64,000 nt of DNA from contig NZ_JAMOAO010000001.1 in the NCBI RefSeq assembly GCF_030555055.1, positions 1,488,001 to 1,552,000 of the forward strand. Direction: 5' to 3'. Positions within the stretch are counted from its first letter, which is position 1. Every line of letters begins with the position of its first letter. Source of the DNA: Nocardiopsis sp. YSL2 (lineage in GTDB: Bacteria > Actinomycetota > Actinomycetes > Streptosporangiales > Streptosporangiaceae). The notes beneath the pieces were generated by a model that saw nothing but the letters and a program-made list of their open reading frames with translations, had not been told where the DNA came from and searched no databases. Below, piece by piece: positions 9,358 through 16,891 of this stretch. A program made the translations under genes and the position numbers.

Positions 9358-10024
9358 AGCCCGCAGCCTATGTGCCCGGGGTGGGTTGGGGGTGGGTTCG
9401 GGGTGGGTTCGGGGCGCTTCACGCCGGGTCCTTCGTCGTCGCCTGCGCCTGCGCTCGTTCCTCGCTCCGGCTTGGCTCCTCCTGCAGGCTCCGGCGCGCC
9501 CCTCACCCCTGTGTTTTCTTTGGGCCTCCGCTCGTTCCTCGCTTTGGCCCGGATCAACCCCCCTGGGGTGGCCGTGAGCGCAACCGCTGGCGTCTACCCC
9601 CCTGGGGTTGAGGTGGGCTGATCTGTGTACGCCCGACCCCCCGGGGGTTGAGGTCGGCCCAGGGGCGGGTGCGTGGCCATGATGGTCCCCTCGTGGGGTG
9701 TCCTGCGTGCGGGACCACTGGGGGTTGGCTCGGGGCGCGCCACCACCTGCACCCACAGGGGGTTGAAGGTGCACACACAGCCCTGCGTGAACCCCAGGGG
9801 GTGAAAGGAAGGCCGCTCAATCCGCCTCGACCCCAGGGGGGTCGGCTCGGGGCGCGCCAGTGTTCTGCAGGAGGAGACGGGGCCGCCAGCGAGCCTGCGA
9901 GCCAGGCAAGTCGACGACGAAGAACACTGGCCTCCCAGCGCCCCGAGCACGGGCCGAAGCGAGGAACGAGCGGAGGCCCCAAGAAAACACAGAGCGGAGG
10001 CCCCGTCTTCCAGGCGCCCGAGCC
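9358..10024. repeat. Gene-free intergenic zone packed with palindromic and inverted repeats
   Basis: 667 bp with no supported gene. The middle (about 9550-9860) holds at least five short units built around a C-run/G-run palindrome such as ACCCCCCTGGGGTTG, spaced irregularly at about 30-60 bp. Two arms flank it in opposite orientation: on the left CGCTCGTTCCTCGCT occurs at about 9454 and again at about 9529 after TGTGTTTTCTTTGGGCC, and on the right the reverse complement of the second copy lies at about 9955-9995. GGCTCGGGGCGCGCCA occurs twice (about 9727 and 9845). Open frames over the zone are long only because stops are rare in such GC-rich DNA. Confidence 0.75.
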
Positions 10025-10405
10025 CTACATCTGGGTGACGTGCTGGGTCCAGGCCAGCTCGGGGTCGCGGCGGCGGGCCCGGGCGGCCATGACCAGGCCG
10101 TACACGCCCACTCCGGCGATGGCCGCGCCGAGGATCCATGCCGTCCAGGCGGCCACGGGCTCGTGGGTGAACCCCACCGCCCACGGCAGGATGAAGGCCA
10201 GGGTCCCGATGACGACCGCGGCGATCTCGCTCGACACGGCCCCGGGCCTGGTGAGCGACAGGATCGCGGCCACGATGGCGGCCACTCCGAGCACCAGCAT
10301 CGAGCCTCCGCCGAAGCCGAGCATCCCGTGCCACAGGTAGCTCAGGGCCAGTGCGAGCCCCACGACGACCAGCGCCAGATCCGTCCAGCGTGCTTCCTCA
10401 CGCAT
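10025..10405 (-). CDS. SPW-repeat membrane protein
   Basis: A 126-residue integral membrane protein with four hydrophobic helices after a short charged N-terminus. The segment ILPWAVGF resembles the SPW motif of the small SPW-repeat family (PF03779), whose function is unknown. The ATG at 10403-10405 follows a strong GGGAGGTGG. It is downstream of moeZ on the same strand but separated from it by a strong terminator, so it is probably transcribed on its own. Confidence 0.75.
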   Translation of the reverse strand: MREEARWTDLALVVVGLALALSYLWHGMLGFGGGSMLVLGVAAIVAAILSLTRPGAVSSEIAAVVIGTLAFILPWAVGFTHEPVAAWTAWILGAAIAGVGVYGLVMAARARRRDPELAWTQHVTQM

Positions 10406-10486
10406 AACGCCACCTCCCAGCAGCGGGCCGCGACCGGACATCGGCTCCACGGCCTCTGTCAGGACTTGTACCCACTCGGACGCGAA

Positions 10487-10518
10487 ACGGCGCCGGAGTC
10501 GTCTGACTCCGGCGCCGT
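10487..10518 (-). terminator. Perfect 14-bp hairpin after moeZ
   Basis: ACGGCGCCGGAGTC pairs with GACTCCGGCGCCGT across the loop GTCT. It starts 29 bases beyond the moeZ stop codon. Confidence 0.85.
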
Positions 10519-10546
10519 CGCGGGAACCGGGTCCCCGGGCGCTCGT

Positions 10547-11710
10547 CTAGTAGACGGGCAGGCTCGGGTCCACCTGGTTGATCCAGGCGAGGACGCCGCC
10601 GCCCACGTGCACGGCGTCGGCGAACCCGGCGGCGTGCACGGCCGCCAGCGCCTCGGCCGAGCGCACGCCGGACTTGCAGTGCAGGACGATGCGCTTGTCC
10701 TGCGGCAGCTGCTCCAGCGCCTTGCCGTTGAGGAACTCACCCTTGGGGATGAGCACCGCGCCCGGGATGTTGACGATCTCCCACTCGTTCTTCTCGCGCA
10801 CGTCCACGAGGAAGACGTCGTCGGGCTTGTTGTCGAGCAGGTCCTTGAGCTCGCCCGCGGTGATCGTGGAACCGGCGGCGGCCTCGGTGGCCTCCTCCGA
10901 CACGGCCCCGCAGAAGGCCTCGTAGTCGATGAGCTCGGTGACCGGCTCGGTGTCGGGGTCCTTGCGGACCTTGACCTCGCGCCAGGTCATCTCCAGGGCG
11001 TCGAAGATGAGCAGGCGGCCGACCAGCGGGTCACCGATGCCGGTGATCAGCTTGATGGCCTCGTTCACCATGACCGACCCGATGGAGGCGCACAGCACAC
11101 CCAGCACGCCGCCCTCGGCGCAGGAGGGGACCATCCCGGGCGGCGGCGGCTCGGGGTACAGGTCGCGGTACTGCGGCCCGTACTCGTTCCAGAAGACGCT
11201 GACCTGTCCGTCGAAGCGGTAGATCGAACCCCACACGTACGGCTTGTTCAGCAGCACGGCGGCGTCGTTGACCAGGTAGCGGGTCGCGAAGTTGTCGGTG
11301 CCGTCCAGGATCAGGTCGTAGTCGGCGAAGATCTCCAACGCGTTGTCCGACTCCAGCCGGTCCTGGTGCAGGATCACCTCCGTGTTGGGGTTCACCTCCT
11401 TGATGCTGTCCCGGGCGGACTCGGCCTTGGGCCGGCCCACGTCACTCTGGCCGTGGATGATCTGGCGCTGGAGGTTGGACTCGTCCACGACGTCGAAGTC
11501 GATGATGCCGAGCGTGCCCACACCCGCGGCGGCGAGGTAGAGCAGCGCCGGGGAGCCCAGGCCGCCCGCGCCGACGACCAGCACCTTCGCGTTCTTCAGG
11601 CGCTTCTGGCCGTCCATGCCCACGTCGGGGATGATCAGGTGTCGCGAGTAGCGGCGCACCTCGTCCACGGTCAGCTCGTCGGCTGGTTCCACCAGCGGCG
11701 GCAGCGACAC
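10547..11710 (-). CDS. moeZ: MoeZ: sulfur-carrier adenylyltransferase/sulfurtransferase (ThiF domain plus rhodanese)
   Basis: 387 residues. The N-terminal E1-like ThiF/MoeB domain has the nucleotide loop VGAGGLGSP (about 48-56) and the segment SCAEGGVLG with the conserved cysteine. The C-terminal rhodanese domain has the active-site loop CKSGVRS. In actinobacteria this protein adenylates and sulfurates ubiquitin-like carriers such as MoaD- and CysO-type proteins for molybdopterin and cysteine or thio-metabolite synthesis. GTG start at 11708-11710 after AGGAG. A 6-bp inverted repeat (ATACCC/GGGTAT, 11805-11829) lies in its upstream region and may be part of the promoter. Confidence 0.93.
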   Translation of the reverse strand: MSLPPLVEPADELTVDEVRRYSRHLIIPDVGMDGQKRLKNAKVLVVGAGGLGSPALLYLAAAGVGTLGIIDFDVVDESNLQRQIIHGQSDVGRPKAESARDSIKEVNPNTEVILHQDRLESDNALEIFADYDLILDGTDNFATRYLVNDAAVLLNKPYVWGSIYRFDGQVSVFWNEYGPQYRDLYPEPPPPGMVPSCAEGGVLGVLCASIGSVMVNEAIKLITGIGDPLVGRLLIFDALEMTWREVKVRKDPDTEPVTELIDYEAFCGAVSEEATEAAAGSTITAGELKDLLDNKPDDVFLVDVREKNEWEIVNIPGAVLIPKGEFLNGKALEQLPQDKRIVLHCKSGVRSAEALAAVHAAGFADAVHVGGGVLAWINQVDPSLPVY

Positions 11711-11997
11711 GGTGACTCCTCATCTCTGTCTCACGGTGCTCCGCCCCGTCCGTCCCGGAGGCGTCTCCGGGCGAGGGGCCGGGGCGCGAAGCGTGCTTTC
11801 ACTGATACCCAACCTAACGGGTGGGGTATTGCATTCCCACCCCGGGGAGACCCGCGGCACACCGTGCCCGTCACACCGCGCGCTCGCGGCCCCGCACGTC
11901 AGGGCCTGCGGGTTCGTTCCCGCGCGCTCTCCCCGAACGCCGCCGCACGGCCGGGTAGTGTCGTTCGTACGCTCAGCGACGACGTGGGGAGGCCACC

Positions 11998-12213
11998 GTG
12001 GCACAGAACGAACGGCGCGGCAGGACGAGCGGCGGGAACGACGACCCCGAGGTCCCCGAGGCCGACGCCGCCGAGCAGCGCGCCTCCGCCGACGGGGGCG
12101 ACGACGACTGGATGGCCGCGGCCGCGGAGAGCGCCACCGCGGAGGCCTCCGAGGCCGACGTCGTGGAGCAGGCGCGCGAGGCGGGCACCGACGACGAGGA
12201 CGAGCACCGCTGA
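11998..12213 (+). CDS. Small acidic hypothetical protein
   Basis: A 71-residue, strongly acidic, probably disordered protein rich in Glu, Asp and Ala, with an RR-containing N-terminus and no membrane segment. Reality is supported by GTG at 11998 after GGGGAGG with ideal spacing, by a -10-like TAGTGT at about 11956, and by a hairpin directly after the stop. It is divergent from moeZ. No family recognised. Confidence 0.6.
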   Translation: MAQNERRGRTSGGNDDPEVPEADAAEQRASADGGDDDWMAAAAESATAEASEADVVEQAREAGTDDEDEHR

Positions 12214-12214
12214 C

Positions 12215-12244
12215 CCGGTCCCGGTCCGCGCGGCCCGGGACCGG
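12215..12244 (+). terminator. Hairpin after the small acidic protein gene
   Basis: CCGGTCCCGG pairs with CCGGGACCGG across a 10-base loop, starting two bases after the TGA. Confidence 0.6.
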
Positions 12245-12396
12245 CTTCGTCCTGCCCACTCCGAACCTACGCAGGAGTAAGATGGCAGAAAGGCTGTGGG
12301 ACGGCGGGCCGAACCGAGCCGCGTCGGCACAGCGCTAGCCACGCAGATGTTCGGAGATGGCGCGCATCTGCCATGCCGAGTTCGGAGGGTGTGGGT

Positions 12397-13038
12397 GTGA
12401 CAGCTCCTTCAGACGCCCGCGCCCGGGGCACCCGCTTGCCCCGGGTCAGGCGCCGCCGCCAGCTCCTGGCCGCAGCTCAGGAGGTCTTCGTCGCCCGCGG
12501 TTACCACGCGGCCGCGATGGACGAGATCGCCGACCGCGCCGGGGTCAGCAAGCCCGTTCTGTACCAGCACTTCCCAGGCAAGCTGGAGCTCTACCTCGCG
12601 CTGTTGGAGGAGCACTCCGAGGAGCTGGTCCAAAAGCAGCGGGAGGCGTTGGAGAGCACCGACGACAACCGCCAGCGGGTGATCGCGAGCTTTCGCGCCT
12701 ACTTCGACTTCGTGGCCGGTGACGGCGAGGCCTTCCGGCTCGTGTTCGAGTCGGACCTGCGCAACCTGCCCGCGGTGCGGGAGAAGAGCGAGCACACCTT
12801 CCAGCGCTGCGCGGAGCTGATCGGCGACGTGATCCGACAGGACACGAGCATCTCCGACGAGGAGGCGCACCTGCTGAGCATCGGGCTGGTCGGCATGGCC
12901 GAGACCAGCGCCCGCTACTGGCTCAACAACTACGGCGCCATACCGAAGGAGGCCGCCGAGACGCTGGTCGCCCGCCTGGCCTGGCGCGGCATCAGTGGTT
13001 GGGACCTGCAGCGCACGAGCGAGGAGCAGGGCTCCTAG
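12397..13038 (+). CDS. TetR-family transcriptional regulator (Rv3208-like)
   Basis: 213 residues. The N-terminal helix-turn-helix is typical of TetR (RQLLAAAQEVFVARGY, then AGVSKPVLYQHFPGK, about residues 22-62), followed by an all-helical ligand and dimer domain. Position between moeZ and the rhlE region matches Rv3208 of M. tuberculosis, whose ligand is not settled. GTG at 12397 is chosen because GGAGG stands 8 bases upstream; an ATG at 12373 is an alternative. An imperfect palindrome at about 12354-12372 in its own leader could be an autoregulatory operator. Confidence 0.88.
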   Translation: MTAPSDARARGTRLPRVRRRRQLLAAAQEVFVARGYHAAAMDEIADRAGVSKPVLYQHFPGKLELYLALLEEHSEELVQKQREALESTDDNRQRVIASFRAYFDFVAGDGEAFRLVFESDLRNLPAVREKSEHTFQRCAELIGDVIRQDTSISDEEAHLLSIGLVGMAETSARYWLNNYGAIPKEAAETLVARLAWRGISGWDLQRTSEEQGS

Positions 13039-13080
13039 GACGCGGGTGGCGGTGACTCGCCCTCGCGGTACGGAACGAAC

Positions 13081-13116
13081 GGGGACCCCCGGGCGCCGAA
13101 GCGCCCGGGGGTCCCC
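13081..13116 (+). terminator. Perfect 16-bp hairpin after the TetR gene
   Basis: Sixteen perfectly paired bases (GGGGACCCCCGGGCGC and complement) across the tetraloop CGAA, 42 bases after the stop codon. Confidence 0.88.
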
Positions 13117-13355
13117 GTGTGTGGCGGAACCAGTCGTCCCGGGAGTATTGTCCCCGAATGCGAAACGACATTCCCCCACGGTTTTGTCATGGTTGATTAA
13201 ATTAAACGCAATACGCACAACACAAGGGCAACAAAAGGTTCGATCCTCGTTCGACGGGTATCGCCGGATTGAGAAGTACGGCACTTCTCCTCGCGTATCC
13301 GCATGGGGGGCATTCAGCGCCCTGTCGGAACAAGCGATTCGGGGGTGAAGACGTT

Positions 13356-14147
13356 ATGGACATCGGTCAGGGCCTGACGACGGCCTGGGAGGCGGTCGCG
13401 AGCTTCGCGCCGCTGCTGCTCGGATTCCTGGTGATCCTGGTTCTCGGATGGATCATCGCCTGGTTCGTGGGCAAGGGGGTCGGCAAGGGCCTGCACCGCG
13501 TCGGACTGGACCGTGCTCTGCACCGCGGTGGTGTGGGCGAGTACTTCGAGCGCAGCCGGTGGGGCGCCAGCGAGCTGTGCGGAAAGATCATCTACTACGT
13601 CGGACTGTTGTTCGTGTTCACGCTCGCGTTCAACGTCTTCGGACCGAACCCGGTCAGCCAGCTGCTCAGCGAGGTCATCGCCTGGATTCCGCGCGGCATC
13701 GTCGCGCTGGTGATCGTCGTGGTGACCGCGATGCTCGCCAAGGCCGTCCGCGACATCGTCAGCGGCGCCCTCGGCGCCCTGTCCTACGGGCGGATCCTGG
13801 CGAACGTGGCCGCTGTCGCCATCCTGGCCCTGGGTGTCATCGCCGCGCTGAACCAGATGGGTGTCGCCACCACCGTGACCACGCCGGTGCTCATCGCCGT
13901 GCTGGCCACCGTCGGCGGCATCCTGGTCGTCGGTGTCGGCGGCGGGCTCATCCGGCCCATGCAGTCCCGCTGGGCCCAGTGGCTCGACATGGCCGAGCGG
14001 GAGACCTCGAAGATCACGGAGGAGGGCAGCTACCAGGCCGGCCGCGAGGCGGCCATGAGTCGTGCCGCCACGGAGCGCCAGGGGCGCGAGGAGGACGCCG
14101 CCAAGGCCGCGGCACGCTCGCGGGCCCCCGGCCAGCCGCCGGTGTAG
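13356..14147 (+). CDS. Mechanosensitive-channel-like TM-helix membrane protein
   Basis: 263 residues with about five membrane helices (approximately 15-40, 80-100, 112-132, 150-165, 178-198) and a charged C-terminal tail from about 210. Glycine-rich segments such as VGKGVGKGLHRVGLDRAL and VGGILVVGVGGGLI resemble the conserved TM-helix repeat seen in MscS-related and CmpX-type proteins. It lacks an obvious MscS beta-domain, so channel activity is inferred only. ATG 13356 follows GGGGGTGAAG. The upstream 230 bases are unusually AT-rich for this window and likely hold its promoter. Confidence 0.72.
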   Translation: MDIGQGLTTAWEAVASFAPLLLGFLVILVLGWIIAWFVGKGVGKGLHRVGLDRALHRGGVGEYFERSRWGASELCGKIIYYVGLLFVFTLAFNVFGPNPVSQLLSEVIAWIPRGIVALVIVVVTAMLAKAVRDIVSGALGALSYGRILANVAAVAILALGVIAALNQMGVATTVTTPVLIAVLATVGGILVVGVGGGLIRPMQSRWAQWLDMAERETSKITEEGSYQAGREAAMSRAATERQGREEDAAKAAARSRAPGQPPV

Positions 14148-14182
14148 CCGACCTGCCGCGGGACCGCGTCCGCGGACGAACG

Positions 14183-14210
14183 GAGGGCGGGGCCGTACGG
14201 CCCCGCCCTC
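14183..14210. terminator. 12-bp hairpin between convergent genes
   Basis: GAGGGCGGGGCC pairs with its complement across GTAC. It lies between the TM-helix protein gene (+) and a small membrane protein gene (-), so it could serve both strands. Confidence 0.78.
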
Positions 14211-14226
14211 GTCGTGTAAGAGCCCG

Positions 14227-14469
14227 CTACATGAACTCCGAGTCGTTCAGCTCCAGGCGGGAGAGGTGCTCGATCCGGCGGAACGCCAGGACCACGGTGG
14301 CGATGATCGGAATGAAGGCCAGCCAGAAGACGATGCTTCCCGGCCCGGTGAACACCATCGACACCAGTGCGACGACGATGATCAGTACGAAAAGCGCGAA
14401 GTCGACTCGGTCCTGTTGGATCAGGACGCCGACCGGTGGGCGAGCCGCCCCATGCCGACCGCTCCTCAT
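14227..14469 (-). CDS. Small membrane protein of unknown function
   Basis: About 80 residues with two hydrophobic helices (FALFVLIIVVALVSMVF and IVFWLAFIPIIATVVLAF) joined by a short Gly/Pro turn, and a charged C-terminal tail. The ATG at 14469 is preferred because AAAGGA stands 6 bases upstream; another ATG two codons earlier is possible. No family recognised. Confidence 0.6.
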   Translation of the reverse strand: MRSGRHGAARPPVGVLIQQDRVDFALFVLIIVVALVSMVFTGPGSIVFWLAFIPIIATVVLAFRRIEHLSRLELNDSEFM

Positions 14470-14719
14470 TCGCATTCCTTTCTCGCGGCTCCGCAGGCCG
14501 CTCGCCAAGTTCCGGCGCACGTCCGTTCAGAACCGGCGTGGCACGGTCAATCCCAGGTCGCGTTCCGCGGGGCACGAACCAAACAGTCGAGGTGTCAATG
14601 GCGTCACCGATAAGTTCAGCGTACGCCCAGAGCCGACGTTTCGCCGGAGAACCGACAGGGCAGGCGACCACGAGGAACCTCGCGTCGTGGGTCACGGCCG
14701 ACCCGCGGACGTCACCAAC

Positions 14720-15031
14720 CTAGCGGACGAAGCCCCGGTCCTTGGCCAGGCGGCAGATCGCGAGAATCCGGAGTGTCTCCCAGTCGTAGTCCACCGCCGC
14801 GGAGTCCCAACCGCGCTCGAGGCAGCCGTCGATGAATCCGTGCAGGTACGTTCCGAGCGTGTCCGCGTTGAGCTCGCTCCCGGAGGAGACGATGCCCTGG
14901 CACACGTCGGCGGCGTGCTGGTCCAGCTCAGCACCGATCCAGGGGTCGAGCGAACCGCTCAGCGGGCCGATCCGGTGGAAGTCACGGGTGAGTCCGGCCA
15001 GCGGGTGGCGTACGGAGGTCCCACGGGGCAT
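14720..15031 (-). CDS. DUF6401-like small protein
   Basis: 103 residues, soluble. The segments ELDQHAADV and DWETLRILAICRLAKDRG resemble the conserved features I associate with the actinobacterial DUF6401 family, of unknown function; this assignment is from memory and tentative. ATG at 15029-15031 with only a weak AGTAGG upstream. The 160 bases to the ferritin-like gene are moderately AT-rich. Confidence 0.55.
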   Translation of the reverse strand: MPRGTSVRHPLAGLTRDFHRIGPLSGSLDPWIGAELDQHAADVCQGIVSSGSELNADTLGTYLHGFIDGCLERGWDSAAVDYDWETLRILAICRLAKDRGFVR

Positions 15032-15192
15032 GGAAGTACCTACTCGCGTGGTCAGGAGACGGGAATCGTCACCGACTATACGATGCCTTGACCAATGAAT
15101 CGTCACAAAAGTGTTGAACTTGACCTCGCCTTGACACGGATCGCCCCACCGGGCCGGTTCCGATCCGTGGGCCGGTCCGCCCCGGTCGAGGG

Positions 15193-15888
15193 CTATTCCG
15201 CCAGACCCATCGCCTTCAACCGCGCGGCGTGGCGGTCCGTGAGTGAGGCGAACATCCTGCTGACCGCGGCCAGGTCGCCGATCCCGGCGGCGTCGGCGCT
15301 CTCCCGCCCCTCCTCCGGTGCCTTCCCGGCCAGCAGCGTCGCCAGTTCCGGCCGGCTCACCGCCACGGCCTGCGCCTGGCTGAGCGCTTCGCCCACCAGG
15401 CGGCGGGCCCACAGCGACAGGCGTCCGGCCAGCTTGGGGTCCTCCTCCAGGGCACCGCGCACCGTCTCGGCGACGAACTCGGCCCGCCCGGTCTCGGCCA
15501 TCACGCCCTCGACCAGGATCCGCGTCTCCTCGTCCGCCAGCTCGGCGACCTTGCGATAGAAGTCACCCGCGATCCCGTCGCCGACGTAGGTCTTGACGAG
15601 GCTCTCCAGCCAGCTCTGCGGCTCGGTCCGCTCGTGCCAGAGGTCCAGCGGCGCCACGAAGGGCTCCATGGCCTCCTCCGGATCGACACCGAGCTCCGCC
15701 AGGCGGTCGCGCAGGGCCTGGTAGTGGGCCTGCTCCGTCGCCGCGAGCGCGGCCAGCTGGCCCTTGCTCCGCAGGGACGGGGCCAGGCCCGCGTCGTCGG
15801 CGAGACGGAAGAAGGAGCCGAGCTCCGCGTACGCGAGGAGCCCGAGCAGATCGATCACGCCGGCAGGGGCGGTGTGGCCTGTGGTCAT
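15193..15888 (-). CDS. Ferritin-like domain protein (Rv3210c-like, MiaE-type fold)
   Basis: 231 residues, mostly helical. Glu/His pairs typical of di-iron ferritin-like proteins are visible: LAYAELGSFFRLADD, ATEQAHYQALRDR, and ADEETRILVEGVMAE. It resembles the actinobacterial ferritin-like proteins distantly related to tRNA-hydroxylase MiaE; in M. tuberculosis Rv3210c sits beside rhlE, as here. The enzymatic role is unproven. ATG at 15886-15888. It is divergent from rhlE, with the 1-kb repeat-rich spacer between them. Confidence 0.75.
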   Translation of the reverse strand: MTTGHTAPAGVIDLLGLLAYAELGSFFRLADDAGLAPSLRSKGQLAALAATEQAHYQALRDRLAELGVDPEEAMEPFVAPLDLWHERTEPQSWLESLVKTYVGDGIAGDFYRKVAELADEETRILVEGVMAETGRAEFVAETVRGALEEDPKLAGRLSLWARRLVGEALSQAQAVAVSRPELATLLAGKAPEEGRESADAAGIGDLAAVSRMFASLTDRHAARLKAMGLAE

Positions 15889-16043
15889 GCCCGACAGGGT
15901 AGCCCGTACGCGCCGACACCCGTCTCGAAGGCCCGCGCCGAAGCGGTCCCGCTCACGAGCACCACAGGGTGGTCGATCGGGCCAGAGCGAGGAAGGGCTG
16001 CGCCGCAGGCGTCCGTTGAGGGTGGTGGCGGGCGACGGCGTGG

Positions 16044-16462
16044 GAACGAGCGGACACACCGGAAGGCGCGAAGGACGCCTCTTCCGGGCGCCCGGGCGGC
16101 GGCCCACAGAAGGCACGGCGAGGGCGCCGACGCATCCTGGAGGGCCTGGAGGTGAGTCCGTGAGGAACGAGCGGACACACCGGAAGGCGCGAAGGACGCC
16201 TCTTCCGGGCGCCCGGGCGGCGGCCCACAGAAAGCACGGCGAGGGCGCCGACGCATCCTGGAGGGCCTGGAGGTGAGTCCGTGAGGAACGAGCGGACACA
16301 CCGGAAGGCGCGAAGGACGCCTCTTCCGGGCGCCCGGGCGGCGGCCCACAGAAAGCACGGCGAGGGCGCCGACGCATCCTGGAGGGCCTGGAGGTGAGTC
16401 CGTGAGGAACGAGCGGACACACCGGAAGGCGCGAAGGACGCGTCTTCCGGGCGCCCGAGCGG
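16044..16462. repeat. 121-bp tandem repeat, about 3.5 copies
   Basis: Units begin with GAACGAGCGGACACACCGG at 16044, 16165, 16286 and 16407, an exact 121-bp period, and are almost identical; the fourth copy stops after about 56 bp. Each unit contains an imperfect hairpin around CCGGAAGG...TCTTCCGG. Because 121 is not a multiple of three and no unit holds a stop on the minus strand, all frames stay open there; this explains the long spurious frames over the region. The rest of 15889-16043 and 16463-16560 holds no supported gene. Confidence 0.92.
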
Positions 16463-16563
16463 GACTTTTCGCCGCCGAGCGGTGGTTGCACTGTCTGGGA
16501 ACGGGTAGATCCATGCCGTCCACAACCCGATGAACTGCTATGTCCACACCAGGCATCACCAGC

Positions 16564-16569
16564 TAGACT
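16564..16569 (+). promoter_or_regulatory. Candidate -10 (TAGACT) for rhlE with a long leader
   Basis: TAGACT at 16564-16569 is the best actinobacterial -10 box upstream of the RNA helicase. If used, the 5' leader would be about 315 bases without a gene. No clear -35 was seen. Confidence 0.35.
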
Positions 16570-16891
16570 CACGGTGATGACCGGCGTGTGCGGAGCAGGA
16601 TCGGGTATGGCGGCCGAGACCGTGAGAGCCCGGCACCCCGCGACCGCGGGGACACCGCCACCCCTCTCGCCGTGACCGGTCCCCTCACACACGACAGAGC
16701 AGCGGATGGACCCGATCCGCGGCCGAGTACCCCTCGCGCCGCGCCGGTCCAGACGGCAGCGCCACCGAGACGATCCGCAGGGAGCGGGCAGTCGGTGAGA
16801 CGCGCCCTCCGCGACGGCCAGGAGCCGCTCGCGACCGCACCCCGCCGCGGCCACGCCAACGCCCGGCCCGCGCAAGATGGAGGCTTGAGCC

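Noticed and set aside
16044..16462. Possible CRISPR array
   Set aside because: Units are contiguous 121-bp tandem copies without unique spacers, and no cas gene is near.
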